A DNA stretch of 64,000 nt from Chloroflexota bacterium (lineage in GTDB: Bacteria; Chloroflexota; Dehalococcoidia; Lucifugimonadales; Australimonadaceae). Shown in pieces: positions 16,595 to 24,743 of this stretch (positions within the stretch are counted from its first letter, which is position 1; each line of letters opens with the position of its first letter). The position numbers and the translations under genes were made by a program. The notes beneath the pieces were generated by a model, which saw nothing but the letters and a program-made list of their open reading frames with translations, made no database searches and was not told the origin of the DNA. Where the stretch lies: the NCBI GenBank assembly GCA_028874795.1, contig JAPPHT010000010.1, positions 31,187 to 95,186 on the forward strand. The letters run 5' to 3'.

Positions 16595-17290
16595 GTGATG
16601 ATGGACCGACCAATGGGTAGACACCAGCGTGCGGAGTTCGACCGGGACCTCCAGAACCTCCAGGACGAGCTCCTCGCGCTCGGCAGCATGGTGGAGAAGG
16701 CCACCATCAAGTCCGTCGAGGCGCTCAAGACCCGCGACCTCGCCATGTCCCAGCAGGTCATTCGCGACGACGACATCATCGACAGGAAGCGCGCCGAGTT
16801 GGAAGAACGCGCCGTCGACCTGATCGCCATCCAGCAGCCCGTTGCTTCAGACCTGCGGATGCTCATCGCCGCTCTTCACGTCTCGATGGAGCTGGAGCGC
16901 ATCGGCGACTACGCGGAAGGCATCGGCAAGATCAGCCTCATGATGGGTGATCAGCCGCCGATAAAGCCCTTGGTCGACATCCCACGCATGGCCGAGAAGT
17001 CCACCGCTATGCTCCGCGCTTCGCTCGACGCGCTGGTCACGCACGACGTCGAGAAGGCGTACCAGGTGCTCGCCGATGACGACGAGGTGGACGCCCTCTA
17101 CGACCAGGTCTACCGGGAACTGCTCCTCATCATGGTGCAGGACCCCAAGGTCATCGAGCGCGGAACGTACCTCCTCTGGACCGCCCATGACCTGGAGCGC
17201 ATCGCCGACCGCGCGACGAACATCGCCGAGCAGGTCGTCTACCTCGTCACCGGCAAGCAGGTGGACCCGGGCCGCGCCTCCAGGTACTAG
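16595..17290 (+). CDS. phoU: phosphate-signalling complex protein PhoU
   Basis: 231 aa in two repeats of a three-helix bundle. Repeated metal-binding signatures are visible: DLRMLIAALHVSMELERIGDYAEGI in the first repeat and TYLLWTAHDLERIADRATNIAEQ in the second. It links PstB to the PhoR kinase and damps the phosphate response. AGGAGG precedes the first of two ATGs by 5 nt. The stop codon shares the palindrome CTAG with the stop of the convergent membrane protein. Confidence 0.95.
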   Translation: MMMDRPMGRHQRAEFDRDLQNLQDELLALGSMVEKATIKSVEALKTRDLAMSQQVIRDDDIIDRKRAELEERAVDLIAIQQPVASDLRMLIAALHVSMELERIGDYAEGIGKISLMMGDQPPIKPLVDIPRMAEKSTAMLRASLDALVTHDVEKAYQVLADDDEVDALYDQVYRELLLIMVQDPKVIERGTYLLWTAHDLERIADRATNIAEQVVYLVTGKQVDPGRASRY

Positions 17291-17805
17291 CCGCGGGACC
17301 GTTTCCTGCGAGGAGCGAACGCCAACCAGAGGATAGGCAGCACAATGCCGAGCCCGGCAGCGAGCGCGGGCCACGGGAAGCCTCGGCCTTCACTCACTGA
17401 AACCGGAAGCACGAGCGTTGTACTCCCCGGTTCCCCGTCTATGTTGACCGTTATCTCCCACTGCCCCGCTTCTCTGGGCTCCAGCACCGTGGTGTATTCA
17501 TTTGCGCGCAGGCCGAGTGGCCGGATAGCCGGGGCCGGACCTAACCGCTGTTCCCCGCGCTCGGCCTGAACGACCACGCGTGGCGCGTACGGCAGCGAGA
17601 TGTCGGGCGTATCCGGCGCGAAGACGACCGTCACCTCCAGGAAGCCGACGCGCGGCACCGCGGCCACGAGCACCTCGTAAGGGCCGCTGACCCCTCTGTA
17701 CAGCTCGACATTGCCCTCGTGCCTGCTGTGCGCCTGAGCCGGGGTCTCCGCAGCGAGGATGCACGCGGCGATGACAACCATCCCAAGCGCCATCGCGGCG
17801 GCCAT
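17287..17805 (-). CDS. exported, C-terminally membrane-anchored protein of unknown function
   Basis: 172 aa. N-terminal signal peptide (MAAAMALGMVVIAACILAAETPAQA), then a beta-rich extracytoplasmic domain (YEVLVAAVPRVGFLEVTVVFAPDTPD ... WEITVNIDGEPGSTTLVLPVSV). One C-terminal helix (PWPALAAGLGIVLPILWLAFAP) precedes a basic cytoplasmic tail. The arrangement resembles FixH/YtkA- or CopC-like accessory domains, but no metal ligands stand out. It starts 4 nt after the end of the EVE-domain gene, so the pair are probably co-transcribed. Confidence 0.6.
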   Translation of the reverse strand: MAAAMALGMVVIAACILAAETPAQAHSRHEGNVELYRGVSGPYEVLVAAVPRVGFLEVTVVFAPDTPDISLPYAPRVVVQAERGEQRLGPAPAIRPLGLRANEYTTVLEPREAGQWEITVNIDGEPGSTTLVLPVSVSEGRGFPWPALAAGLGIVLPILWLAFAPRRKRSRG

Positions 17806-17809
17806 CGCG

Positions 17810-18274
17810 TTACTTGGCTTCTCCCATCCGGAGCACTGCGTTGAACTCTTCCTCGGTGACCGGGGTGATGGAGAACCGGTTCCCGCGCTTGAGCACCATC
17901 ATCTCCGCGAGCGCGGGTTCTGCCCGCAGCTCCTCCATCGTGACCATGTCCGCGAACTTCCGGTCGGCCTTGATGTCCACCATGTACCAGAGTGGCTTGT
18001 CGGGTGTGCTCTTCGGGTCGGGATGGTCGGAGTCCGAGTCCCACGCCGTATCGTCGGGATAGCCCTCCCGAACGACGGTCGCCGTGCCCACGACCCCGAT
18101 CGGCTTCGCACTCGAATGCCAGAACAGCACGCCGTCGCCGGGCTTGATGTCGTCGCGCAGCCAGTTTCGCACCTGGAAGTTGCGGACGCCGTCCCATTCG
18201 GCGACACCGTCGCGTACGAGGTCATCGAATGAGTAGGTTGTCGGTTCCGACTTGAATAGCCAGTAGCGGGGCAT
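17810..18274 (-). CDS. EVE domain-containing protein
   Basis: 154 aa covering essentially one EVE domain. The N-terminus RYWLFKSEPTTYSFDDL and the block WDGVRNFQVRNWLRDDIKPGDGVLFWHS are diagnostic of the thymocyte nuclear protein 1 branch. EVE domains belong to the PUA/YTH superfamily and bind modified nucleic-acid bases; in bacteria they are often linked to modified-DNA restriction or RNA modification. Here the neighbours give no restriction context. GGAGA lies about 9 nt before the ATG. Confidence 0.88.
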   Translation of the reverse strand: MPRYWLFKSEPTTYSFDDLVRDGVAEWDGVRNFQVRNWLRDDIKPGDGVLFWHSSAKPIGVVGTATVVREGYPDDTAWDSDSDHPDPKSTPDKPLWYMVDIKADRKFADMVTMEELRAEPALAEMMVLKRGNRFSITPVTEEEFNAVLRMGEAK

Positions 18275-18310
18275 CTGCTCGTCTCTCCTTCCCCAGAGGT
18301 AGCTGAACGC

Positions 18311-19267
18311 CTACGCGAACTGCGGAGCGACTTCGTGGGCGAACCGCTCCATGATCCTCGCGTCGAACGGCCGCGGCGTCATGAGGATGAAGTGGTCTAT
18401 GCCGGCGTCCACCCACCTGCTCAGCTGTTCGACGATAGCGCTCGGTGATCCGAGAAGCATGCTGTCGCGCACCTGCTCTTCCGGCGTCGCGTAGTAGGAG
18501 GTCTGCTGCGTTGCGAGCGAGGCGCCCCTGGCCACGGTCGCCTCCACCTCGGAAGCGTCGTCACTCAGCTTGATCTGTATCTGGACGGAGTGCCGCATCC
18601 CGGAGAAGTCCCTGCCCGTCTCGTCGCACACCGCCTGCATACGGCCGAGGTTGACCTTCACCTCCTCCAGAGGCGCGATCTGGTTGTAGTCGGTGGCGTG
18701 TTTCGCCGCTATCTGCAGCGTACGGTCGCCGCGTCCCCCCACGATGATGGGCGGGTGCGGTTGCTGCACCGGCTTTGGCATCTGCGGCGCCTCGTCCAGC
18801 GTGTAGTACGTCCCCTGGAACGAGGCCGGCTCCTCGGTCCAGATGGCCCTGATGACGGACAGCGCCTCGTCCAGACGGTCCGCCCGCTCCTTGAACGGCG
18901 GGAACGGGATACCGTGGACGTCGAACTCGTGTTTCACGTTGCCGCTGCCGATACCGAGCTCGGCGCGTCCGCCGGAGGCGTGGTCGATGGTGTTGACCAT
19001 CTTTGCAGTTATCACGGGGTGGCGGAGGTTGTTGTTCAGCACCAGCATGCCCAGCCGGAGGTTCCTGGTGTGACCGGCCATCGCGGCCATCACGGTCAGC
19101 CCTTCCAGCCGCGCGGGGCTCGGTCCTCTGCCCGGGTTGATCTGCATCAGGTGGTCCGACGGGTAGAAGCCGTGGAAGCCGAGTTCATCGCAGGTCTGGC
19201 ATATCTCGAGGAAGTCGTTCCACTCGAGTCCTGAGCTCCCACCGACGCTGAAGATGACCTTGCCCAT
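18311..19267 (-). CDS. LLM-class F420-dependent oxidoreductase (luciferase-like)
   Basis: 318-aa TIM-barrel flavin/deazaflavin enzyme. Recognisable blocks are FLEICQTCDELGFHGFYPSDHL, LEGLTVMAAMAGHTRNLRLGMLVLNNNLRHPVITAKMVNTIDHASGGRAELGIGSG and PPIIVGGRGDRTLQIAAKHATDYN. The last two are typical of F420-using members. The ORF-track start adds 27 atypical residues. GGGAG directly precedes the ATG at 19267, so MGKVIFSVGG is taken as the start. The substrate is unknown. Confidence 0.88.
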   Translation of the reverse strand: MGKVIFSVGGSSGLEWNDFLEICQTCDELGFHGFYPSDHLMQINPGRGPSPARLEGLTVMAAMAGHTRNLRLGMLVLNNNLRHPVITAKMVNTIDHASGGRAELGIGSGNVKHEFDVHGIPFPPFKERADRLDEALSVIRAIWTEEPASFQGTYYTLDEAPQMPKPVQQPHPPIIVGGRGDRTLQIAAKHATDYNQIAPLEEVKVNLGRMQAVCDETGRDFSGMRHSVQIQIKLSDDASEVEATVARGASLATQQTSYYATPEEQVRDSMLLGSPSAIVEQLSRWVDAGIDHFILMTPRPFDARIMERFAHEVAPQFA

Positions 19268-19353
19268 GCGCTCCCCCTGCCGTGATTTCGGGAGCATTGT
19301 ACCCGCTCGACGCGAGTGGCGGAGGCTGAGGCTTGCACTGGGAGGCATAGACG

Positions 19354-19385
19354 AAGAGGGCCGGACTCCGGTCCGACCCTCCTCG
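19354..19385 (-). terminator. rho-independent terminator of the EamA gene
   Basis: GAGGGCCGGAC pairs with GTCCGACCCTC over 11 bp with one G-T wobble and a short loop. On the minus strand it is followed by TTCGTCTAT. It lies about 30 nt after the stop of the 19415-20308 gene. Confidence 0.6.
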
Positions 19386-19414
19386 TTGTTGGCACCCTTC
19401 CCGAGGACGTTTGC

Positions 19415-20308
19415 TTAGAAGGCCATCGCCCCGACGCCGGTCGTGACCAGCGCTGCGGACGCCCAGCGGGCGCGCCCCTGGCTCGACGACGTCCGCCTGT
19501 CCAGCACGGCCCGGACGCTCATCCCGCTCGCCACGACCCAGAACAGCAGCAGCACCGGCCTCGTGGACATGACGGCCGAGCTCAGCGACACCGGGCCCAA
19601 CTCGAACGCTTTGAGCGCCACCACGAACGCGAACAGGATGATGGCCTGCGCCACGCCCGTGGAAACGAGCGCCGGCCGCGAGGTCAGCGCCGTGTGCAGG
19701 CCGGAGGGGTTCCTCAACAACGACGTACCCATCAACCAGGGGATCGAGAACATCCAGGACACCGCGTACATCTGCATGATGGACATCTGGCCTGTCGCCG
19801 CCTTCGCCAGCACCGAGTACGTTGCCATGGCGAAGGCAGCCCCCAGAATGACCACCAGCGAGCGGTTCAGCCTGATGCGCGCGCCCGGCAGCGACTGATG
19901 CCACGAGGCGACCATCACCCCACCGGTCACGAGGAGCGCGGCGCCCGCCTTCAGCGGGGTCAGCGCCTCGCCCAGGAATACGATCGCCATGACGAGCACG
20001 AACAGCGGGAAGGCATCCATGATGGGCACGATGCGTGAGATGTCCGCTTCCCTGCGGAACGCGTAGCCGCTGAGCAGTTGGATGGCCGCGTGCGACGTTC
20101 CCGCCATCGCCATCGCGAGGACGGGCCACGAGAACCAGTCCGGGGGGTCTGCTAGAAGAATAACGCCGGCGATCAACCCGTGCGGGATGCACGAGAGGGC
20201 CGCAAAGGTCACAGCCCCGTCGACATAGCGGTCCAGCACGCGCTTCTGGATCACCGAGTAAGCGGTGAATGCCAGAGCGGCGGCAAACGATAACACTACC
20301 CAATCCAT
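19415..20308 (-). CDS. EamA/DMT-superfamily transporter
   Basis: 297 aa with ten hydrophobic segments in two repeats of five, the EamA pattern. Typical stretches are LSFAAALAFTAYSVIQKRVL, MDAFPLFVLVMAIVFLGEALTPLKAGAALLVTGGVMVAS and the repeat counterpart near the C-terminus. These carriers export metabolites or amino acids, or import nucleotide sugars; the substrate is not deducible. The start MDWVV at 20308 is chosen because GGGGAG lies 5 nt before it. Confidence 0.82.
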   Translation of the reverse strand: MDWVVLSFAAALAFTAYSVIQKRVLDRYVDGAVTFAALSCIPHGLIAGVILLADPPDWFSWPVLAMAMAGTSHAAIQLLSGYAFRREADISRIVPIMDAFPLFVLVMAIVFLGEALTPLKAGAALLVTGGVMVASWHQSLPGARIRLNRSLVVILGAAFAMATYSVLAKAATGQMSIMQMYAVSWMFSIPWLMGTSLLRNPSGLHTALTSRPALVSTGVAQAIILFAFVVALKAFELGPVSLSSAVMSTRPVLLLFWVVASGMSVRAVLDRRTSSSQGRARWASAALVTTGVGAMAF

Positions 20309-20463
20309 TCGTTCTCCCCTCTCTCTCGCTTGGGCTGTGCTATGCGCTGAGCCAATTGCGGGCACGCCTGTTCGGAGTGAACACGTGCCCGGTTGGGGCG
20401 TCCGCCCAGGACTGGAGCGGACCGGCGGTCCGGGAAGCCCGCCGGAGCCGAGGCGCCAAAGCG

Positions 20464-20769
20464 TTATTCTGTTCCTTCTTCCTGCTCCTCGCTGTCCGGG
20501 TTCTCTTCCACAGCCTCGGCTTGCACCAGGGCCTCGAGGTCAAGCACCTCGCGGATACCTGCGTAGTTGACGCCTTTGTCGGATAGCTCCGCTATGCGTA
20601 TCACGAGGCCCACTTCTACGTCCGAGTACAGCCGCGTACCTCCCTCCGTACGCTCGGGCTCTATGAGCCCCGCCGACTCGAACGCCCGGAGCCGATGCTC
20701 CGGCACGCCCGTGAGCCTTGCGACCACGCTGATCGGGTACTTACCCGTGTTCTCGTCCGCGTCGACCAC
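20464..20769 (-). CDS. MerR-family transcriptional regulator (HspR/GlnR-like size)
   Basis: 101 aa. The N-terminal HTH_MerR domain reads YPISVVARLTGVPEHRLRAFESAGLIEPERTEGGTRLYSDVEVGLVIRIAELSDKGVNYAGIREVL. The GTRLYS wing and the spaced helices are clear. The C-terminal tail is acidic and short, as in HspR, with no metal-binding cysteines, so a metal or redox sensor is unlikely. Start is GTG without an obvious Shine-Dalgarno. It is divergent from uvrC and shares a palindrome-rich 175-bp region with it. Confidence 0.85.
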   Translation of the reverse strand: MVDADENTGKYPISVVARLTGVPEHRLRAFESAGLIEPERTEGGTRLYSDVEVGLVIRIAELSDKGVNYAGIREVLDLEALVQAEAVEENPDSEEQEEGTE

Positions 20770-20806
20770 AAAGGTAATCTAACAGCGCCAGAGAGATTAT
20801 GCAATA

Positions 20807-20863
20807 CCTGAAATCAGGATTCCATCTGGTTAGCCTGACGATAATCTGCCTGTTACGGACAGG
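20807..20863. promoter_or_regulatory. palindrome-rich divergent promoter region (merR / uvrC)
   Basis: CCTGAAATCAGG (20807-20818) and CCTGTTACGGACAGG (20849-20863) are both inverted repeats with CCTG/CAGG arms, and another CCTGA lies between them. AGATTAT and ATAATCT form an outer inverted pair. These are candidate operators for the MerR protein or for DNA-damage control of uvrC. Confidence 0.4.
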
Positions 20864-20944
20864 TTACATCTTCCGACCAGTCAGGTTCTTCAACAGCCTC
20901 GGACGGATCCGGCCACTCCTCCACTCGAGGGGAAGGATGCGTGC

Positions 20945-22960
20945 GTGCGTTCGCGTTACACTTGCAGCATGACCACCCGCGTCCGAACAGAATCGCGTGC
21001 GCCGGAGTTCGGGAACCGCCTGGGCGCCCTGCCCGCACAGCCCGGCGTCTACATCATGAAGTCAGGCACCGGAGCGGTCCTCTACGTCGGAAAGGCCGCG
21101 AGCCTGCGCAATCGCGTGCGCTCCTACTTCCAGACGCCGTACGGCAAGGAGCCGCGGATCCAGGCGATGGTCCGCCACATCGCGGACTTCGAGTTCATCG
21201 TCACCGAGTCCGTCCAGGAGGCGCTGCTGCTGGAGAACCTCCTCATCAAGCAGCACAAGCCCTTCTACAACGCCCGTCTCAAGGACGACAAGACCTATCC
21301 CTACATCAAGATAGACCTTGCGGAGGAGTTTCCGCAGGTCTACTTCACCCGCCGCGTGCTTGCGGACGGCGCGCGCTACTTCGGGCCGTTCGCGAGCGCC
21401 AGTTCCGTCCGCAAGACCATGGACCTCCTCAAGAAGCTCTTCCCCTACCGCTCCTGCACCAAGACCATCACCGGCAACGACGAACGCCCTTGCCTGGAGT
21501 ACTTCATCCACCGCTGCGTCGGCCCGTGCATCGGCGCGGTGGACGCGGGCGGATACGGTGAGGTCATACGGCAGGTGCTCCGTTTCCTGGAGGGCGACTC
21601 CGAGAGCGTGGAGATGGAGCTGCGCGTGAACATGGAGCGTGCCTCCGAGTCGCTCGAGTTCGAACGCGCCGCCGTCCTGCGGGACCAGCTCCGCGCCATC
21701 GAGTCCGTTTCGCAGAACCAGAAGGTCGTCTCGAACCGCAACGAGGACGCGGACGTCATCGCGCTGGCCTATGACAAGGGCGAGGCGTGGGTAGAGCTCT
21801 TCCGCGTGCGGCGCGGCAAGCTGATCGGGCGCGACCACTTCGTGATGGAGGGTGGCGAGGCGGAGGACGAGCCTGCCCTGCTGGAGCACTTCGTCCAGCA
21901 GTTCTACGAGGCGTCCACGGATGTGCCGGGGTCGCTGTTGATGCAGCACGACATCGAGAACGCCGCCGCCATCGCCGAGTGGCTCGGCGGCAAGCGCGGC
22001 AGACGCGTCTCTGTATACCGGCCGCAGCGGGGTGAGAAGCGCCAGCTCGTCCAGATGGCGGCGGCGAACGCCGTCGAGGCGCTGACGCAGCGCCGCATCC
22101 AGTGGTTGCACGAGTCTGACAAGGTGCTCCAGGCGTTGGCGGAGCTGCAGGAGGCGCTGAGCCTGCCGGAGTTACCGCGCCGCGTCGAGTGCTACGACAT
22201 CTCGAACATCCAGGGCACGAACTCCGTCGGGAGCATGGTCGTGTTCGAGAACGGGCGTCCGAAGAGCGCACACTACCGCAGGTTCCAGATCAAGGGTGTG
22301 AGCGGCATAGACGACTACGCTTCGATGCAGGAGATGCTGAGGAGACGCTTCCGAAGGCTGGGCGAGCAGCGGCGGGCCGAGGCAGAAGCCGTTGCGAGCG
22401 CTCCCCTGCCCGACGGCACTGCGGCGGGCGGCGAGACTGACGGGTCGCCGGACGATGGTCGAGTGTCGCAGAACTCGTTCGGGTTCGTGCCCGGCCTCGT
22501 CATCATCGACGGTGGCAAGGGGCACCTGAACGCGGCGCAGCAGGTCTTCCTCGAGCTTGGGCTCACGGACATCCCGCTCTGCTCGCTGGCGAAGCGTGAG
22601 GAGGAGGTGTTCCTGCCGCACGTGCCGGAACCGGTGCTGCTGCCGCGCAGGTCGCAGGGGCTGTACCTCGTCCAGCGGGTACGGGACGAGGCGCACCGCT
22701 TCGCAATCACGTACCATCGGCAGCGCCGCTCGCGGGCCGCCACGCGCTCCCGGCTGGACGACGCACCGGGCATCGGGCCGAAGCGGCGTCGCGAGCTCAT
22801 ACGCCGCTTCGGAAGCGCGGCCGGCGTCCGTGCGGCGAGCGTCGAGGAACTGGCAGGCATCAGGGGGATGAGCCGCGCATCGGCGGAGCAGTTGAAGGCG
22901 TTCCTGGGAGGAGAGGAGCCTCCTCCTCCACAACCGCGTTCAGAGGAGATGGAGCGATGA
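20945..22960 (+). CDS. uvrC: excinuclease ABC subunit C
   Basis: 671 aa nucleotide-excision-repair endonuclease making both incisions around a lesion. GIY-YIG domain (about 30-110: GVYIMKSGTGAVLYVGKAASLRNRVRSYF), cysteine cluster region CTKTITGNDERPCLEYFIHRCVGPC, UVR domain (about 210-245), RNase H-like domain (YDISNIQGTNSVGSMVVFENG ... VIIDGGKGHLNAAQ) and C-terminal helix-hairpin-helix (LDDAPGIGPKRRRELIRRFGS). A roughly 35-residue linker with an AEAVASAPLPDGTAAGGETDG stretch interrupts the RNase H-like part. GTG at 20945 follows GGAAGG by 8 nt; an ATG 8 codons later is an alternative. Confidence 0.97.
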   Translation: MRSRYTCSMTTRVRTESRAPEFGNRLGALPAQPGVYIMKSGTGAVLYVGKAASLRNRVRSYFQTPYGKEPRIQAMVRHIADFEFIVTESVQEALLLENLLIKQHKPFYNARLKDDKTYPYIKIDLAEEFPQVYFTRRVLADGARYFGPFASASSVRKTMDLLKKLFPYRSCTKTITGNDERPCLEYFIHRCVGPCIGAVDAGGYGEVIRQVLRFLEGDSESVEMELRVNMERASESLEFERAAVLRDQLRAIESVSQNQKVVSNRNEDADVIALAYDKGEAWVELFRVRRGKLIGRDHFVMEGGEAEDEPALLEHFVQQFYEASTDVPGSLLMQHDIENAAAIAEWLGGKRGRRVSVYRPQRGEKRQLVQMAAANAVEALTQRRIQWLHESDKVLQALAELQEALSLPELPRRVECYDISNIQGTNSVGSMVVFENGRPKSAHYRRFQIKGVSGIDDYASMQEMLRRRFRRLGEQRRAEAEAVASAPLPDGTAAGGETDGSPDDGRVSQNSFGFVPGLVIIDGGKGHLNAAQQVFLELGLTDIPLCSLAKREEEVFLPHVPEPVLLPRRSQGLYLVQRVRDEAHRFAITYHRQRRSRAATRSRLDDAPGIGPKRRRELIRRFGSAAGVRAASVEELAGIRGMSRASAEQLKAFLGGEEPPPPQPRSEEMER

Positions 22961-23337
22961 GCACTGGCCAGAACGACAGCAGACCGCCCGTCTGGGTGGG
23001 ACACGTCAGCATGGGGACCTCGAATCTCACGGAGTCCCAGACGTTCATGGAGCAGCTCGGGATGCGGCCGATGTTCCGCAACGAGTCCGTCGCCATCTTC
23101 GAGCTCCGCGGCGGAACGCACCTCGTGCTGGTGGCGGACGCGGATGCCCAGCCCGGCGACGCGCCGTTCGACCTGATGGTCGAGGACGTGGAGGCGACGC
23201 ACGCAGAATACGCCGAACGCGGGCTGGAGCCCTCGTCGATCGAACGGGGGCGCATCCACGCGTCGTTCACGGTCACGGAGCCCGGCGGCGGACGCATCAC
23301 GGTCAACTCCACCCACGTCTCGGACCTGCCTGTGTAA
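22957..23337 (+). CDS. VOC-fold (glyoxalase/bleomycin-resistance-like) protein
   Basis: 126 aa, a single VOC unit. It opens WVGHVSMGTSNLTESQTFMEQLGMRPMF, with a metal-ligand-type His at the first strand, and continues to FELRGGTHLVLVADADA. It ends with a strand pair FTVTEPGGGRITVNSTH. The function is not predictable: dioxygenase, isomerase or binding protein. Its ATG overlaps the uvrC stop by 4 nt. Confidence 0.8.
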   Translation: MSTGQNDSRPPVWVGHVSMGTSNLTESQTFMEQLGMRPMFRNESVAIFELRGGTHLVLVADADAQPGDAPFDLMVEDVEATHAEYAERGLEPSSIERGRIHASFTVTEPGGGRITVNSTHVSDLPV

Positions 23338-23339
23338 CC

Positions 23340-23464
23340 CCCACGGCCCCGCCCCGGAGGGCCTTCACCCCAGCCCTTTCCCTCAGGAGAGGGAACCGAA
23401 CATCCTGGCCCGTTCAATCGCACTTCCGCCCGCTTAAGCAAGGGTCTCCTCAAATGAGAGGGAA
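23340..23464. repeat. intergenic dispersed repeat ('CTCAGGAGAGGG' family)
   Basis: Contains GGCCTTCACCCCAGCCC followed by TTTCCCTCAGGAGAGGGAAC and a second, weaker CTCAAATGAGAGGGAAT. The same core, CTCACCC...CTCTCC(CTC)AGGAGAGGGG, recurs at many intergenic sites of this window. It can fold into a short hairpin between the two convergent genes. Confidence 0.6.
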
Positions 23465-24712
23465 TCAGGCCGGTGGGCGCTTGACGAGCGTCTCCCTGGT
23501 GGCGAACGCCAGCAGCAGGCCCGCGATCAGCAGCACCGGCGCGTAGGCGATGAACGGCGCGGTCGGGCCGACCGTGTCGAGAAGCACCCCACCCAGCAGC
23601 GGCGCGCTCACCCCTCCCACTTCCGCGGTCGTTCGCCGGAACGCCTGCAGACGGCCGCGCACGTGGTCCGGGAGGACGTCGTAGGTGCTCGCGGCCAGTG
23701 ACCCGAGCGACAGCCCGTTGAAGACGGCCATCGCGCCCACCAGCACCGCGAGGTGCGCGTACGTATCCACGAACGGCATGAGCAGGAACGCTATGCCCGG
23801 CAGAAAGGTGCTGGGCACCGTCGCCCATTTGCGGCCGAGCTTGTCGAGTACGAAGCCCGCCGGAAGGATCATCGCGAACACGACGCCGCCCGAGATCGAG
23901 AAGAGGAAGCCGATCTCGGTGGGCGTCAGGCCCAACTCCTCGTCCGCGTACAGCGGCAGCACGCTCTGCAGCGTGATGCGGAACGTGAAGCCCGCGAACG
24001 TCGCGAGGACGAAAACCCAGTAGCTCATGCGCAGGCCGGGATGGATCTGCTGGAACAGGTCGGCGAAGCCCCGCAGGCGCCGGGCGAGTCCGCCCGACGG
24101 CGCATCCGACGGCCTGGACGCGGACTGCGGAGCATGGGCGTCGTGAGCGAACACGCCCAGGGCAACCGCGACCGCGGTGAGCGCTGCGAAACCCGCGAAC
24201 GTCGCACGGAAGTCGAAGGAGTCTGCCAGCAGACCGCCGAACAGCGGGCCGATGGCGAGTGCGCCGGAGTGCATGCCGTGGAATCCGCTCAGCACCCTGC
24301 CCCGCTGGTCGAGCCGCACCAGGTCGATGCCGGCGACCTCGCGTCCGAGCGACCACAGGCTGTCCCCGGCCCCAACGACGAATATGCCTACGAGGATGGG
24401 CCAGAACCAGGGTGTGAATACGCCTACGAGGGCGCCGAGCAGGACGAGCCCCGGCCCGCCGATGAGCATCGTGCGGGTGCCGAAGTGGTCGATCAGCACG
24501 CCAGCGGCGGGGATGCCGAAGAACCGCCCGAGAGCGTAGGCGGTGACGACCTGCGCGGCGGTCCCGGCAGTAACGTCGAAGTGGTCCGCCAGCACCGGCG
24601 TGACGGGCAGGACCATCGCCCAGCCGGAACCGGAGATGAGCGTCCCGGCATACAGGTTGCCCAGACCGCGAGCCGTGCGACTGCGGAACAGTGCCGTCGG
24701 CGAGCGGGTCAC
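23465..24712 (-). CDS. MFS transporter
   Basis: About 415 aa with 12 predicted membrane helices. The typical loop 2-3 signature is in ALGRFFGIPAAGVLIDHFGTRTMLIGG, and the mid-protein repeat is in GFVLDKLGRKWATVP. It resembles multidrug or tetracycline-type antiporters of the DHA1 group, but the substrate is unknown. The ORF track begins at 24778, overlapping the Rieske gene by 35 bp. GTG at 24712 with GAGG 6 nt upstream avoids that and is preferred. It probably forms an operon with the oxygenase upstream. Confidence 0.83.
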   Translation of the reverse strand: MTRSPTALFRSRTARGLGNLYAGTLISGSGWAMVLPVTPVLADHFDVTAGTAAQVVTAYALGRFFGIPAAGVLIDHFGTRTMLIGGPGLVLLGALVGVFTPWFWPILVGIFVVGAGDSLWSLGREVAGIDLVRLDQRGRVLSGFHGMHSGALAIGPLFGGLLADSFDFRATFAGFAALTAVAVALGVFAHDAHAPQSASRPSDAPSGGLARRLRGFADLFQQIHPGLRMSYWVFVLATFAGFTFRITLQSVLPLYADEELGLTPTEIGFLFSISGGVVFAMILPAGFVLDKLGRKWATVPSTFLPGIAFLLMPFVDTYAHLAVLVGAMAVFNGLSLGSLAASTYDVLPDHVRGRLQAFRRTTAEVGGVSAPLLGGVLLDTVGPTAPFIAYAPVLLIAGLLLAFATRETLVKRPPA

Positions 24713-24743
24713 CGGCGGCCTCGGTCGTACCGGCGACGTGCGG

